From: Chrysopilus asiliformis
Taxonomy: Eukaryota > Arthropoda > Insecta > Diptera > Rhagionidae
Assembly: GCA_964034945.1 (NCBI GenBank)
Contig: OZ035961.1
Coordinates: 45,124,184-45,188,183 of the forward strand
Direction of reading: 5' to 3'
DNA length: 64,000 nt
Positions 35,956 through 47,004 of this stretch are shown one piece after another. The translations under genes were made by a program, and so were the position numbers. The notes beneath the pieces were generated by a model. That model made no database searches. It was not told the origin of the DNA and saw only the letters and a program-made list of their open reading frames with translations. Position 1 is the first letter of the stretch, and every line of letters begins with the position of its first letter.

Positions 35956-35973
35956 TTTTCTTTTTTTTTTCAG

Positions 35974-36614
35974 ACTCTTCGCAGGCCTCGCACACAAGCG
36001 GTTGCTTTACAGCTGACAGCACTGTATTAACTTCGACGGGAATTCGCCGCAAGCTGAGCGATTTGCAAGTCGGCGAAAAGGTTCTGAGCGTGGATGAAAA
36101 CGCGGAGGTAATTTTCAGCGAAGTTTTGCTGTTCTTGGACCGAGACGAGACCCAGAAGCGCGAGTTCGTGCGATTGAAAACAGATGGCGGTGAAATTCTT
36201 ACTGTAACTCCAGCGCATTTAGTTCTGGTTTGGAGCTCCGATAGACAGTCCACCAAGTACACATTTGCCGACAGAGTACAGGAAGGAGATTTTTTGTTCG
36301 TCAACTCAAACAACACACTGGAGCCCAGAAAAGTAGTCCACATTTCGGCCGTGCTTTCTAAGGGAGTTTTTGCACCACTGACCAGAGAAGGCACCATCGT
36401 GGTGGACTCGGTGGCCGCTTCCTGCTATGCCCTTGTAGATAGTCAATCAATAGCTCATTGGAGCCTCATGCCAATGCGAGCGGTGAACACCGTTTGGCAT
36501 TGGTTTAGCGATAACTCAGTTGAATCGTCGCGGGGGAGTGGTGTGCATTGGTACGCAAAGGCTCTATTCACAATAAAAGACTTTATTTTACCAAATGATT
36601 GGACATATCACTGA
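35974..36614 (+). CDS. hh: hedgehog exon 3 (Hint autoprocessing domain, C-terminus)
   Basis: This last exon encodes the linker and the Hint domain, which cleaves the precursor and attaches cholesterol to the new C-terminus of the signal. It starts after CTTTTTTTTTTTTCAG and completes a split GAC codon. The order is DSSQ, then the cleavage motif GCF (Cys is the nucleophile), LFLDRDE with the conserved Asp, TDGGEILTVTPAHLVLVW with the TxxH pair, FADRVQEGD, SKGVFAPLTREGTIVVDSVA, ASCYAL with the second Cys, SIAHW, and a C-terminal sterol-recognition part HWYAKALFTIKDFILPNDW ending in TGA at 36614. The full arrangement follows Drosophila Hh, and no frame break is seen. The precursor C-terminal half is about 213 residues, a little shorter than in Drosophila. 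Confidence 0.97.
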
Positions 36615-38540
36615 CACAATTTCTAGGATTTAATTCGTTTTATTTTTATAACAAAAATTATTTATTTTTTAAATATCTTAAAGACAAAACTGTTACGTGT
36701 TTATTGTATTTTTTTATTAATATTATTATTGTATTTGAAATTGAAATTGAAATATTTTGTTGAAAGAGCGATTGTAGTAAAACACACAGAAATTTTTTTT
36801 AGTTAATAGATAGGAGAACAACAAATTTATTATAAATAGAGATTTAGAATTATTTTTATAAATATTCTGTACTTAAAAAATGTTTTAAAAAATATCTAAA
36901 CAAAAAATAATTTTTATTTAACTTAAATTATTTCATGTGTACATTTTATACATATAAGCTGGCCAGTGAAAACACGGACAAATACTAAAAAAAAACTAAA
37001 AATTAAAATTTTATTTATTGTATATTTAATAAGTTAATAATTTGAACCTTTACATGACAATCAGGATCGGTTTTAGTCATTTTATGTGGACTATCTCAAT
37101 TTCGATCGAACCATTTAAAAGAATCAGTCACTAAAAATCATTATATCTAATGTAAGTCATGACAATTTGGAAAATTTGTTGTTTCGCAAGGCAAAAGTGA
37201 TTTTGCATTAGCAACTCTTATGGTATTTTTTGTCATAAAATTTTCTGAAATATGCGATGGTCCTATTTATTTTGGGATACGATAAGCGGGGAGTGGCGAG
37301 GGCGACAATTATCTTATAATAAAAACTTTGTACACTGGTTCTCTTTTAATCGCGTTTTTTTACCAGTTTTCTTTTAATCGCACTAGTTCACATTCTTCAA
37401 GATACTAACTGGAATCAGTGCCTAGAATTCCGTCTCTCCCCACTTTCTTTCTCGAGCACGAGTTTTGGGGCACGCAAATATCGGTCCCCTAAAAAAGTGT
37501 TAAAAAAATTATAAAGCGGTTTTATTTTTCCGTGGTTCATATTTTATTTGTACGCGGAGGCTCAAAACTTTCAGGTACACCACAGGACAAATATTGTGTA
37601 AAACAAAACCTGGATAGACTTTTTCGATTTTTAATCAAACCGAAACAAGACTTATTTCAATAAGTGAGATTTTACGAATTTTTTGATAGCTTAAGCAACT
37701 GCTAATGCAAGGATGACATATTTCCTGATAATAATCCACATTAAATATGAAAACGGGCCGGCCCTGACTGCTATAAATCATTATTTAAATTTATTCATAA
37801 AAAAATAATTGACAATATTCTAGGCTATATTATAGTTTGGAAATCTTGTGTCTAAAATAGTTTATAATAGTAAAAATACATTGTATTGAATATCAAATAA
37901 ATCAATAAGAAAAAAGGTGATATAAATATTTTTTTCATAAAATTTGAGTTTAAACATTAATATAAATTATATTTTATAAATTGTACATTTTTATAAATAT
38001 TATAATTTAGTTTAACATGAAAATGTTGTACTTAAAATTAATTTACTTAAGTTATGTTCCAAAATATGCGCTTCTTTGTTTTTTTCTGCAATTTTTTTTA
38101 TACATATATACATAATTTTGTAAATATTTAGTCACTTAATTATTTCTTAAGACTATCTGTTGTAATTTATATTGTAGTTAAATTAAAATGAATTAAAAAC
38201 AAAACAAAATATTTTTGTTTAAGCTTATAACAAATAGTTGTATTGTTTATTTTCACCTGACGATGACGTAACTGAAAAATGTCGATCATTTTTTTCCCAT
38301 GGTCCTATATAAATATTAAAAATGGTTAGAAGAATAATTTTGTAAATGGTCACGCGATTTTTTTTGACAAATATTGGATTGCATTCTTTTTAGCCCCGAA
38401 AAAGACAAATCAAACTTTAGCATATCTAGGCGAATGCATCCACATTCTCACGAACATTCGCCGAGTGCCCAAGTTGTCACTTATTTGTTGAAAATTCGCT
38501 GAAATTAATGCTGCTGCCTTAGTTCTTTTTTCGCATTCAA
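36615..38540 (+). other. hh 3' UTR and 3' flank, no gene recognised
   Basis: AT-rich sequence following the hh stop. The UTR end is not fixed; AATAAA-like words occur (for example around 37895-37903) but none is decisive. No element ends are clear. Confidence 0.5.
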
Positions 38541-38543
38541 ATA

Positions 38544-39108
38544 TCGGGTCTTTCAACAAGGACATAACATTTTTGTATTTAAAAAAAACACAGAATAATT
38601 GAGATATCGGGCTGAAATTTATTCCAGGTGTAGTGGACATGTTACATTTAAGTATGAAATTTGATGTCGTTCATATGGCCACCGCGAGCACGTTTGCTGA
38701 TTGATTCTTTGGAGCCAATTTTCCACCACTCTTCCACACATATCGACCGGAACGTTGGCAATTTCGCGTTCGATATTGTTTCTGAGCTCCTCTAACGTTG
38801 TTGGCTTGTTGGCATAAACCAACGACTTAACATAACCCCATAAAAAGAAATCGCATGAGCGAGGTGGCGATTCGACCGGACCATCATTTCATTAATCATT
38901 TCATTTCATCATTTTCATTATCATTTCATCGGACTCAGAATTTCGGTAGTAAGTTTTAATAATTTCCAAACGTTGCTCGTTCGTGAACTTCACCATGATA
39001 AAAATGTAAACCTTGACTGACGTTTTAGCACTACCAGATCATAAAAAAAGTTTTAGGGTGCGTTTTTTTTAAAATACAAAATTGTTATGTCCTTATTGAA
39101 AGACCCTT
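38544..39108 (-). mobile_element. internally deleted Tc1/mariner-type element 1
   Basis: Inverted ends of about 45 bp (GGGTCTTTCAACAAGGACAT at 38546, mirrored by ATGTCCTTATTGAAAGACCC ending 39106), with TA outside. The interior keeps only the two ends of a transposase frame on the - strand (see 38650-38996). It is a non-autonomous deletion derivative. Confidence 0.75.
38650..38996 (-). pseudogene. transposase remnant, N- and C-terminal pieces (IS630/Tc1/mariner type)
   Basis: From the ATG at 38996 the frame starts MVKFTNEQRLEIIKTYYRNS, the usual N-terminal helix of this transposase group. After a TCATTTCATTTCAT-like junction only the C-terminal part appears: VYANKPTTLEELRNNIEREI, then VVENWLQRI with an N/Q-rich and G-H-M tail. 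The DDE core is missing. The C-terminal motif (YANKPTTLEELR) also occurs in the second element at 42444. The family was recognised from memory of such insect transposases. Confidence 0.7.
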
Positions 39109-40638
39109 TATTTTCCCTTTTGAACATTCAGTTAAAATGCCATACATTTAGACGTTTTCGCAATGTAAGGATAGAGACACATTCGTATAACTCAAGCTGA
39201 CCGTAGAAATTCTAAGGCGAATCACAGTAGATCAATACATCATCATCTACATGTTCATGGAGAGTGTTAAGCTAGCATAATTATTTTTTCGGCAAATTGT
39301 TCTTAAGTAGGTATGTATGTTCATTGCCAGCATATTAAAAATCATAATTTTCGTCTCAGTATTTGATTTGTTATTTAGGGAAAAAACAATTCCATTTCAG
39401 TAAATTTTTAGCTGCGTAGCATTTTTATTGACCCGACTACTTAAGAAGCAGTGGTGAATGTCTTTGCCGGTATTGTGAAAACATTTTTCGAAGAAAAGAT
39501 TCCATAAGACAGCATTTCTCAACCTTTCAGTATTCGCGGCCCAATTTTCAATCAAAATTGTCATCGCGCCCCCCCCCCCCTGCATACAATAAAATGTATA
39601 CAATAATAACGTAATTTGAGTATTTTGGCGCTAAACCTACACTACTACCCTAATTTTAAACACAAATTACCAAAAAAACAGTAATTTATTGACATTTGGC
39701 AACACCGATCCTCGGCGTTGACAAAACAAGAATCCGGTGCCTTTTTATTGCTCTTGCGTCATTTTTGCGGTTTCACGAGAAGTTGTTTTAACCCTGAAAT
39801 CACAATGAACGCGAAACCGACGCGAAACTGGCGCAGAAACTGTTTGGTTCCCACAAATTGTTGGAAGTGAGCACAGTGTAGAGAACGCAGCTACAACGTA
39901 ACCGCAACACAAAAGTTTGCAAACTTCTAACTTTGCCGCAGAATTCTGCGTTGACAGTTCATAAAGTGAGGTTGGAAAAATGCCGTTCGAGGAAAAATTG
40001 ATAGCCTTAGTGCAAATAACAAAGATAAAGACCAACAAAGCAAATTGTCGCTTCAAAATCATCCATTTTTGTAATTTTTCCAAGTTTATACCACTTTATA
40101 TTATGTCACTTGTACTACTTCACGAGCTGCCATTGTGCTCTGCCGCTAGAATTTTGCACTGCGTGACAGTTCAGAGCGTTGTAGTTGCGTTGGTTTCGCG
40201 CTAGTTTCGTGTTCATTGTGCTCCAAGCGTAAGTTAATAAGTTAATTATTAAATATTATGTCGAAATGTATTTTGTTTTGTATGTGGGTATGTACTTTCC
40301 TTTCAGTCAATTAATAAACTTTTTTAAATATTTTGTCTTGGATATGCTCGCGCCCCCCCTTAAATGTACTCGCGGGTTTTTCTTTATCTCGAACAAATTT
40401 ATTTTTAAAACCACTCGACTCGTATTGATATCAAGTCGAAATCTTCGCATTTTTATTGTCACATGCCTTTCCAAGAACAGATCTTTTATTCATAAACCGA
40501 ACAATGTTCATGAATTGAGGCATTTATTGGGTTCAAAAGTAGTTTTACTAAACATTTTTGTTTGTAGTTACACTATCGTTAAACAAAATAAAATATAAGT
40601 GTTTTGTAATTCAACCTGTCTAAGCCGGAAACCTATCT
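39109..40638. other. non-coding stretch with possible MITE ends
   Basis: At 39512 CAGCATTTCTCAACCTTTCA followed by GCGGCCC resembles hAT (Charlie-like) termini, but no matching right end was found. From about 39800 to 40235, CACAATGAACGCGAAACCGA and its approximate mirror TTTCGTGTTCATTGTG form imperfect inverted arms, with TTAA words near both edges. No gene is recognised; frames at 39745 and 39980 overlap on opposite strands. Confidence 0.45.
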
Positions 40639-40639
40639 A

Positions 40640-41065
40640 AAGTCCAAATTAGACTAACGATTGCGATTGAACTTCCTCGACCAATGAGATCAAAGCTTTC
40701 ATGTCTCTATCGTTAAAAGGATTGATCTTATTGGTCGAGAAAGCTCAATTCAGACTAACGATTGCGATTACGATTGCGATTGAGCTTCCTCGACCAATGA
40801 GATCAAAGCTTTAATTTTCCTATCGTTGAAAGCTTTGTTTGGTCGAGAAGATTCAATCATAATCGCAATCGTAATCACAATCGTTAGTCTGAATTGGGCT
40901 TTAGTCTAATTTGGGCTTAAGCCTTTAAGCCCAATGAAATCAAAGCTTGAAGCCTTTAAGCCCAATGAGATCAAAGCTTTCATGACCTCATCGTTGAAAG
41001 CTTTGATCTCATTGGTCGAGGAATTTCAATCGTAATCGTAATCGCAATCATCAGTCTGTATTGAG
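40640..41065. repeat. cluster of fold-back repeat units
   Basis: The word GACTAACGATTGCGATT and its mirror AATCGCAATCGTTAGTC occur several times, with CCTCGACCAATGAGATCAAA and its mirror TTTGATCTCATTGGTCGAGG between them. Short words of GCCTTTAAGCCCAATGA are repeated in tandem near 40920-40975. The layout suggests two or more nested fold-back MITE copies of one family with rearranged ends. Confidence 0.7.
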
Positions 41066-42440
41066 CTTTAAACCGGGCAAATATCCTGGTCCTGTGCGAG
41101 TTCGGCGTATACACGTTTCACTGTATAGAATATTCTTACTTATTATAAAAGTTTCATGGAGAATTAAAAAAAAAGTAGAACCTTTTGTAATCGGTTTTTA
41201 GGAAACTTTATCTTTAAAATGTAAACAAGTAGAATAAGTATTATTACATAACTTAAAAACCATTGTTCTTTATAAAAAAAAAAACATAAATTTCCGAAAA
41301 TACTTTTTGATTTTTATTATTTACGTTGAACGTTTTCCTCGACATCTTCCAGATTCGTTTCTCTCACTTGTCAATTTCAATTCCTGAAAATGTGCCTCCC
41401 TATGAAAATGGGGGTAAACTGTAGTTGTCTTGTTTGTTTGTTATACTTTGTGGAAAGAAAGATTTTTCCTTGATTTCAGTTTACTGCAAAGGAAAATATT
41501 ACGGAATGTCTAGAGCAGATTGACAAAATCAGAAAAACCTTAATTATATTTTATATATTTGAGATGAGAGGTGGATTACCGGATTTTCAGAAAATCCCAA
41601 ATGGATTTTTTATGAAATTCGGGAAAATCTGTTCGTTGAATAGTCGTTTTGCGACCTTTCTGTAATAAAAAAAATACACACTTGCACACTGGTTTGTAAT
41701 CAGTCTGAAAGGTTTTCATTCACCTAAAACACAAAAGCGTTTATAATGAATTGGGGAAAGGTTTTAAATTTTTGTTCTATAAGATATAAGACCTACGTCT
41801 AAAAATAGAATAAATTAACAACTTTGAGAGTGGCGTTAAAAAAAATACTTTTACTGGTTTAACTACGGTTTCCTTTTTACCAGTGTAAATTTGAGTGGAA
41901 AAATTCTGAAATATCAGGGAATGCGACATAAAATTCTCAAATACGAAGATGGGTGTTAGGGACGAATTTAAAAAAAATCGAAAAAAAATCGCGTAACCGT
42001 TACAATAAAAAGGACGGAAACCCATTAATCTATTGAGTTTGTAAACATTTTTCACAAGTTGTAAGTTTAAGAGCCTCACAACTGATGTTGAAAATGTTTA
42101 AATTCTCACAAGTTTGCTGTCAGTTATTGAAGGTATTCTATTGTTTAATTTAGTGACTTCCTAACTTTATGTTGCTACGTCCCCTGTAAAAAAATTAAAC
42201 CTTGGGACACCACCCACTTTACTTTATGAGAAAAAGGTAAAAGATGTATTAATACAAAAAAAATGAAAAAAAAACACTCAGGTTTATCGACCTAACTGTG
42301 AGATGCTACCTCTCTTACATGTCTAATTGAAAGTAGTATAGTTGGTATGATGAACAATAATCAAATGATTTTTGAATATTTCACGAATCGCTAGTTTATT
42401 TTTGTAAGTTTTTTTTTTAATTATACTTTTTTTGCTTCTT
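41066..42440. other. non-coding stretch, no gene recognised
   Basis: AT-rich with no recognisable domain or element ends. Confidence 0.4.
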
Positions 42441-42443
42441 ATA

Positions 42444-42984
42444 CAGGGTGTTCCAATGGCTCGGATCGATGTTAACAGAAAATAAGATAATGTTATTCGT
42501 TAAATTTTTTTGATTCCTTTATTGAATCATGTTATTTGGCACATGGCAATTATGTGTGAAAGATAATATTACTCAAATGTTCGCCAAGGCTTCGGCGGTC
42601 CACTCCACTCGATGGTCAAACTTTTTGATGACATCTCTGCATAGCAATTATCCCACGAATATGCATTATTATCTCATCCTTCAGCTGTTGAATTGTTGTT
42701 GGCCTGTTGGCATACAACTTGCTTTGAGATAACCCCAAAGAAAGAAGCCCAAAGGCGTCAAATCGCACGATCTTGGTGCCCATTTGATTTTGCTGTTTCG
42801 AGAAATGCAAAAATGCGAAATGTTTTCGTAATAGGTTTCAGTAACTTTAACAAGTTGTTCCATTGTTAATCTATCCATGGTTAAAATTGCCAAAGATTGA
42901 ACCTGAAAACAGATGTCAAAAATCATTAGAGGTTTAAGACTCAATTACATTTAACATCGGTTCAAGCAATTGGAACACCCGAGA
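42444..42984 (-). mobile_element. internally deleted Tc1/mariner-type element 2
   Basis: Ends GGGTGTTCCAATGGCTCGGA and GTTCAAGCAATTGGAACACC are inverted copies, continuing to GATGTTAA / TTTAACATC. TA lies next to the left end. The interior carries a fused N- and C-terminal remnant of a transposase on the - strand. Confidence 0.7.
42540..42878 (-). pseudogene. transposase remnant, second deletion derivative
   Basis: From the ATG at 42878 the frame reads MDRLTMEQLVKVTETYYEN, then a short junction, then WAPRSCDLTPLGFFLWGYLK, the well-known block around the last catalytic region of this IS630/Tc1/mariner-type group. A frameshift follows; the next frame continues YANRPTTIQQLKDEI. The central DDE part is deleted. 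The N-terminal helix and C-terminal block are kept in the same way as in the element at 38544, although the sequences are only distantly similar. Confidence 0.75.
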
Positions 42985-42992
42985 TATTATTA

Positions 42993-44215
42993 TTCTTTGC
43001 TACAGAAGGAAAGTATTGTACTCATGACGAAGAGCGACTCGAGAACGGCGGTAGAGAGAATTTTTTTGATCAATACGAAATCCGTTTCAGTCAAAATGAT
43101 GAGAATGGGCGCATCCAACTACCAGAGCGGCTCAGCATCGCTCTAGAGCGAAAAAGGTGCTCAGTTACTGAACGCAATCGCTACAGAGCGGCTCAACTGA
43201 GCAGCTCACATTTTTTCTGAGCGTAAAAGAACTCCGCTCAGTAGCTGAGCAAATGTCAAATGAAGAATTACAGAACCTCAATTCATGTCTAAAAACGACG
43301 ACGAAAATACATAAATGGTGTTATTTATAATATTTATAGTTATTTATGTTATTTATAATACGGGAAGCCTTATGGAAGTTCTTGCTGAGCAAACGGGAAT
43401 GGAAATAGTCGGCGTTGCGGAAAATGTTGGCGAAAGAGTTCGGGAGTGTACTTCGGCATAGTCACCTCAAAATAATCCCGGTTTCTTTCGGGTGCCGCAT
43501 TCCGGATTGGGGCGACTTCAACTGAAGTATTACAAAAGTGAAGTAGCTTCCAGATTTATCATATCAGAAGCACAAATTTCTAACATTACGGAGATAATTA
43601 CATCGCGGTCCATCTTGAACAATAATTTCTTTCAATGACAGCTCATATATAAATGAGCGGTGCATTCAGGACACAAAATGCTGCTCAGCTGAGCATTTTT
43701 TTGACAGCTGAGCTTCGCTCCAGAGCCGCTCTAGTAGTTGGATGCGCCCAATGTCTGTGCATCTGTCTGTCGATCTGTCTGTCTGTTTGTTTTACGTACC
43801 TTAAGTAACTCGAGAACGCGTTGAGCTAGTGACTTAAAATTTTTTGTAAATATGTTTTACCAAAATTTTCCATCAACTTTTGTAAAAGTGAGGTTAACAT
43901 AACGGGTACCTCCCCTACAATTCTTTTGAAAAAATACAGTTTTTTTGAAAATTTCTCGAAAACTATGCGCTTTTGGGAAAGAATGGATATGATAAAATTT
44001 AAAGCTTTAACGATTTCTATGTATCTATCTCTAACGGTTCTCCAGTAATTTGGAAAAAAAAGGTTTTTTTGAAAATTTCTTGAAAATCGCGCTTTTGAGA
44101 CAACATGCATATATCCAAATTCAAAGAAAATACAATTTTCTACATTTTTCCCATTAACGGTTTTTACTTATCGTCAACGCTTCTCGAGATATTTGAAAAA
44201 AATATTATTTAAATA
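42993..44215 (-). repeat. interspersed repeat family C, copy 3, split by a MITE
   Basis: Begins CTTTGCTACAGAAGGAAAGT and ATTGTACTCATGACG, then ACGAAATCCGTTTCAGTCAA. It resumes after the MITE at GTCTGTGCATCTGTCTGTCG and goes on through ACGGGTACCTCCCC, CGCTTTTGGGAAAG and CTAACGGTTCTCC. This is the inverse of the order at 33780-34235. The outer limit is approximate. Confidence 0.65.
43107..43749. mobile_element. MITE with AAT duplication, 643 bp
   Basis: AAT at 43104-43106 and 43750-43752 flank inverted ends GGGCGCATCCAACTACCAGA and CTAGTAGTTGGATGCGCCC, about 27 bp with one mismatch. It splits family C copy 3, and the family C sequence rejoins cleanly (GATGAGAAT|GTCTGTGC) when it is taken out with one AAT. 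The 3-bp duplication and G-rich ends fit PIF/Harbinger. The interior has many CAGCTGAG / CTGAGC words and no recognisable protein. Confidence 0.8.
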
Positions 44216-44255
44216 GCGTGAAATGTCAAGTACTGAAACAAGGTATACTCAATTT

Positions 44256-45111
44256 TTTCGTCGAATGAATATCGTATTGATTTGTTCTTTAACGTAAAAG
44301 ATGATTATAAAAGTTACCGTTTTTAAGATTATACTTTTCCTTAAAGAGTCGTCTGACAGCAAGTCATGAATCTTATATCACATGAGGATGCTTTAATTTG
44401 GACCTTGGATTTAGGGTATTTACTTGTCTTAAGTAGCCACACATGCCATTAAAAAATCGAACATGCTTATCAAATGTTTGTTGTATTGCTTACGATGTGT
44501 TCACGTACTTATCCTACGCTTATAATTTAATGTCAAAGCAGAATATCTGGACATTTGTTCTCTTTATCGTAATTTTTGCGGATATTTTTTTTTATAAATT
44601 TATACTTTGTTCCAGTATTTTTCGGCCCTTCTGAGTTGTGCTTTCTAATTAAATTTTTAATTTTCTTATTAAATAGCATCAGGCGCAGCGAAAGTTCTAG
44701 CAAACAAATATCTTCATATATGAACCATAATAAATGAATGACTTAACGCACTCGGAAATTATTCTTTAACGAATCATCGAGCGAACTGAAATGGTCATCG
44801 TTATGGTTCGTTATCATTAATAATTTGCGAAAGCTTCACAAAAAACGTGTATATAAGGACTATTTAACATCGCTGAGTTTCGAGAATTATTCATTATTAC
44901 CCTGAGCTTTATGAAGTTCAAAGAATTTCAGGGCGGTTTGCTACCTTCAAAAAGTCTTTGTTTTTCTTGTATTTTTTATGAATATTGAGAGTTTTTACGA
45001 AAACTTAGTATGCGTCTTGCTCTTCATTGATCTCTACTCCTTTATTGCGCACTCCTTCGTTAATTCTTCGTTTCTTAAGAATTAATTGTTGGCTCGGATA
45101 GAATGGTCTCA
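44256..45111. other. non-coding stretch, no gene recognised
   Basis: AT-rich. A 63-codon hydrophobic frame at 44443-44634 has no recognisable domain. Confidence 0.4.
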
Positions 45112-45119
45112 GAAACCAG

Positions 45120-45896
45120 CAGTGTTGTGCCGCGTAGTCTACGTGATGTAGACTACACCATTGTCTACGCGTAGACTATTACTGTAGACAATTGTCTATT
45201 CTCTACGCGTAGACAATGTAGACAATCAATAAAATAAAGGATAGCTGATTTAATTTTAAAATCTCATTTTCTTCAATTAATTTTAAGATAAAGCACAATT
45301 TCCAGGAAGCAATCGCCAAATGCTGTAATGGAGAACTTCGGAGCAAACTTTAGTGGCAATTCTAATTCTTTTCATGCAATCTAAGCGGCTTTTTTTTTAA
45401 TTTTTGCAATTGAAATCACATTGAATTCTAAAATCTTTTTGCTTTACACATTTTTCTATATAACGAACCGTTTATTTAAAAAACTGATTCACTTGTATGA
45501 GATGGCTTTGCTCATTTAAGAATATCTGTTTAATTTGTTCGAAAAACACGTTTGTTTCTAGTCTTTAGCTTAATTCCGTTGAGAGTTGTCGTATTTACAG
45601 ATAGACGGAAATCAATACGGAAGTAATTCAAATCAAATAATATATGTTCAAATTAAATAATATATGTTCAAATCAAAAAATATATAGACCTATCAAAGGT
45701 TAGTCGATTTCGAATTTGACAATATATGACTCACTAATGATTTTGTTTTGACAGATATGAGAAAGTCTACATTGTCTACGCAAAGTCGACATTGTCTACG
45801 CCAATGTCTACATTGTCTACCCCAAATCGATTGTCTACGCTATTGTCTACACTAAAGTGTAGACAATTAAAGTCTACGCGTAGAGGAACAACACTG
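45120..45896. mobile_element. hAT-type MITE with 8-bp target duplication, 777 bp
   Basis: A perfect 8-bp duplication GAAACCAG (45112-45119 and 45897-45904) flanks ends CAGTGTTGTGCCGCGTAG and CTACGCGTAGAGGAACAACACTG (last 20: CGCGTAGAGGAACAACACTG). An 8-bp duplication with CA..TG ends is the hAT signature. The subterminal parts are full of GTCTAC / GTAGAC words, as expected for transposase-binding repeats. The middle is unrelated AT-rich filler with a 20-bp triplicate near 45636. Confidence 0.9.
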
Positions 45897-45904
45897 GAAA
45901 CCAG

Positions 45905-46435
45905 TAATATAAATAATAAATAATATTTTCTAATATTATCTTTCGTAAAAGAAACTATAATTTGACGAACAAAACTTTCTACATGAATTTTTTAAGCAAT
46001 GAATTTTTTATCAATATTCTTCTCGACTCAGACACACACTCTCATAAGTAAATACATGAGATATTTTCTGAAAATGATAAATTAATCATTTATAATCTTC
46101 TATATCAGGCCTCGGCACCATGTATGTAGTGATTTACTAATACTCGAAGAAATTTTATGTTTCTTCATATACTATAACACAAAATGAGAAAACGCATCTT
46201 TTTCATTTTTTACGCTCTTTCGCTTTTGATGGAGATGTCTAGGAACAGTGGACTACAGAATTTATCATGATGCGATTACAAAAAAATAATAAGTTCCGTC
46301 GTGCAAAAAAACTTGTGGGGACGTTTTTCCGGTTCTGTGCTTCGAAAAAACATGCGCTAGATTGCATTATATTACCTGATAGGAAAGCTATTAATGAACT
46401 TGAAAGACTAAAAAGCTCATAAAAATTGTGAAAAA
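45905..46435. other. non-coding stretch, no gene recognised
   Basis: AT-rich sequence between the hAT MITE and the minisatellite. It may be the 3' part of the hAT-like element whose gene starts at 60498, but I could not find its terminal repeat. Confidence 0.4.
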
Positions 46436-46572
46436 TTACTGTTTCAAAATTGTTTCTTTCATACTTTTATACTCCAGCCATACGTAATGATTTTGAAGCC
46501 ATACCACCCAAAGATACATGTGAACGTGATGGGGACGAAGTACCCTCGCCCAAGAGTTTTCAAAGCCAAATC

Positions 46573-47004
46573 GGGGAGTTTGATATCTGGCAGGCCCCCT
46601 CGCCTCTGCCATTTCGAAGTTAAATCGGGGAGTTTGATATCTGGCAGGCCCCCTCGCCTCTGCCATTTCGAAGTTAAATCGGGGAGTTTGATATCTGGCA
46701 GGCCCCCTCGCCTCTGCCATTTCGAAGTTAAATCGGGGAGTTTGATATCTGGCAGGCCCCCTCGCCTCTGCCATTTCGAAGTTAAATCGGGGAGTTTGAT
46801 ATCTGGCAGGCCCCCTCGCCTCTGCCATTTCGAAGTTAAATCGGGGAGTTTGATATCTGGCAGGCCCCCTCGCCTCTGCCATTTCGAAGTTAAATCGGGG
46901 AGTTTGATATCTGGCAGGCCCCCTCGCCTCTGCCATTTCGAAGTTAAATCGGGGAGTTTGATATCTGGCAGGCCCCCTCGCCTCTGCCATTTCGAAGTTA
47001 AATC
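46573..47004. repeat. 54-bp minisatellite, eight copies
   Basis: Eight near-identical units start GGGGAGTTTGATATCTGGCA at 46573, 46627, 46681, 46735, 46789, 46843, 46897 and 46951, with a partial ninth up to about 47016. Because 54 is a multiple of three, several frames stay open on both strands and look like 18-residue repeat proteins; these are not credible genes. On the - strand each unit has GGCAGAGGCGAGGGGGCCTG, which resembles a hAT terminus. The stop codon of the hAT-like gene (46998) falls in the unit next to the partial copy. Confidence 0.9.

Larger units (their letters stand above)
13864..35973 (+). other. hh: hedgehog intron 2, 22,110 bp
   Basis: Donor GTAAGT at 13864 and acceptor TTTTTTTTTTCAG ending at 35973 join exon 2 and exon 3. 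One base of exon 2 (g) completes a GAC codon with exon 3, giving the KSDSSQ junction; Drosophila Hh has KSDSS at the same place. The intron contains families A, B and C, nested MITEs, a SINE and a Helitron-like element. No other host exon was recognised in it. Confidence 0.9.

Noticed and set aside
44443..44634. Small membrane protein
   Set aside because: A 63-codon hydrophobic frame in AT-rich DNA; hydrophobicity follows from T-rich codons and no other support exists.
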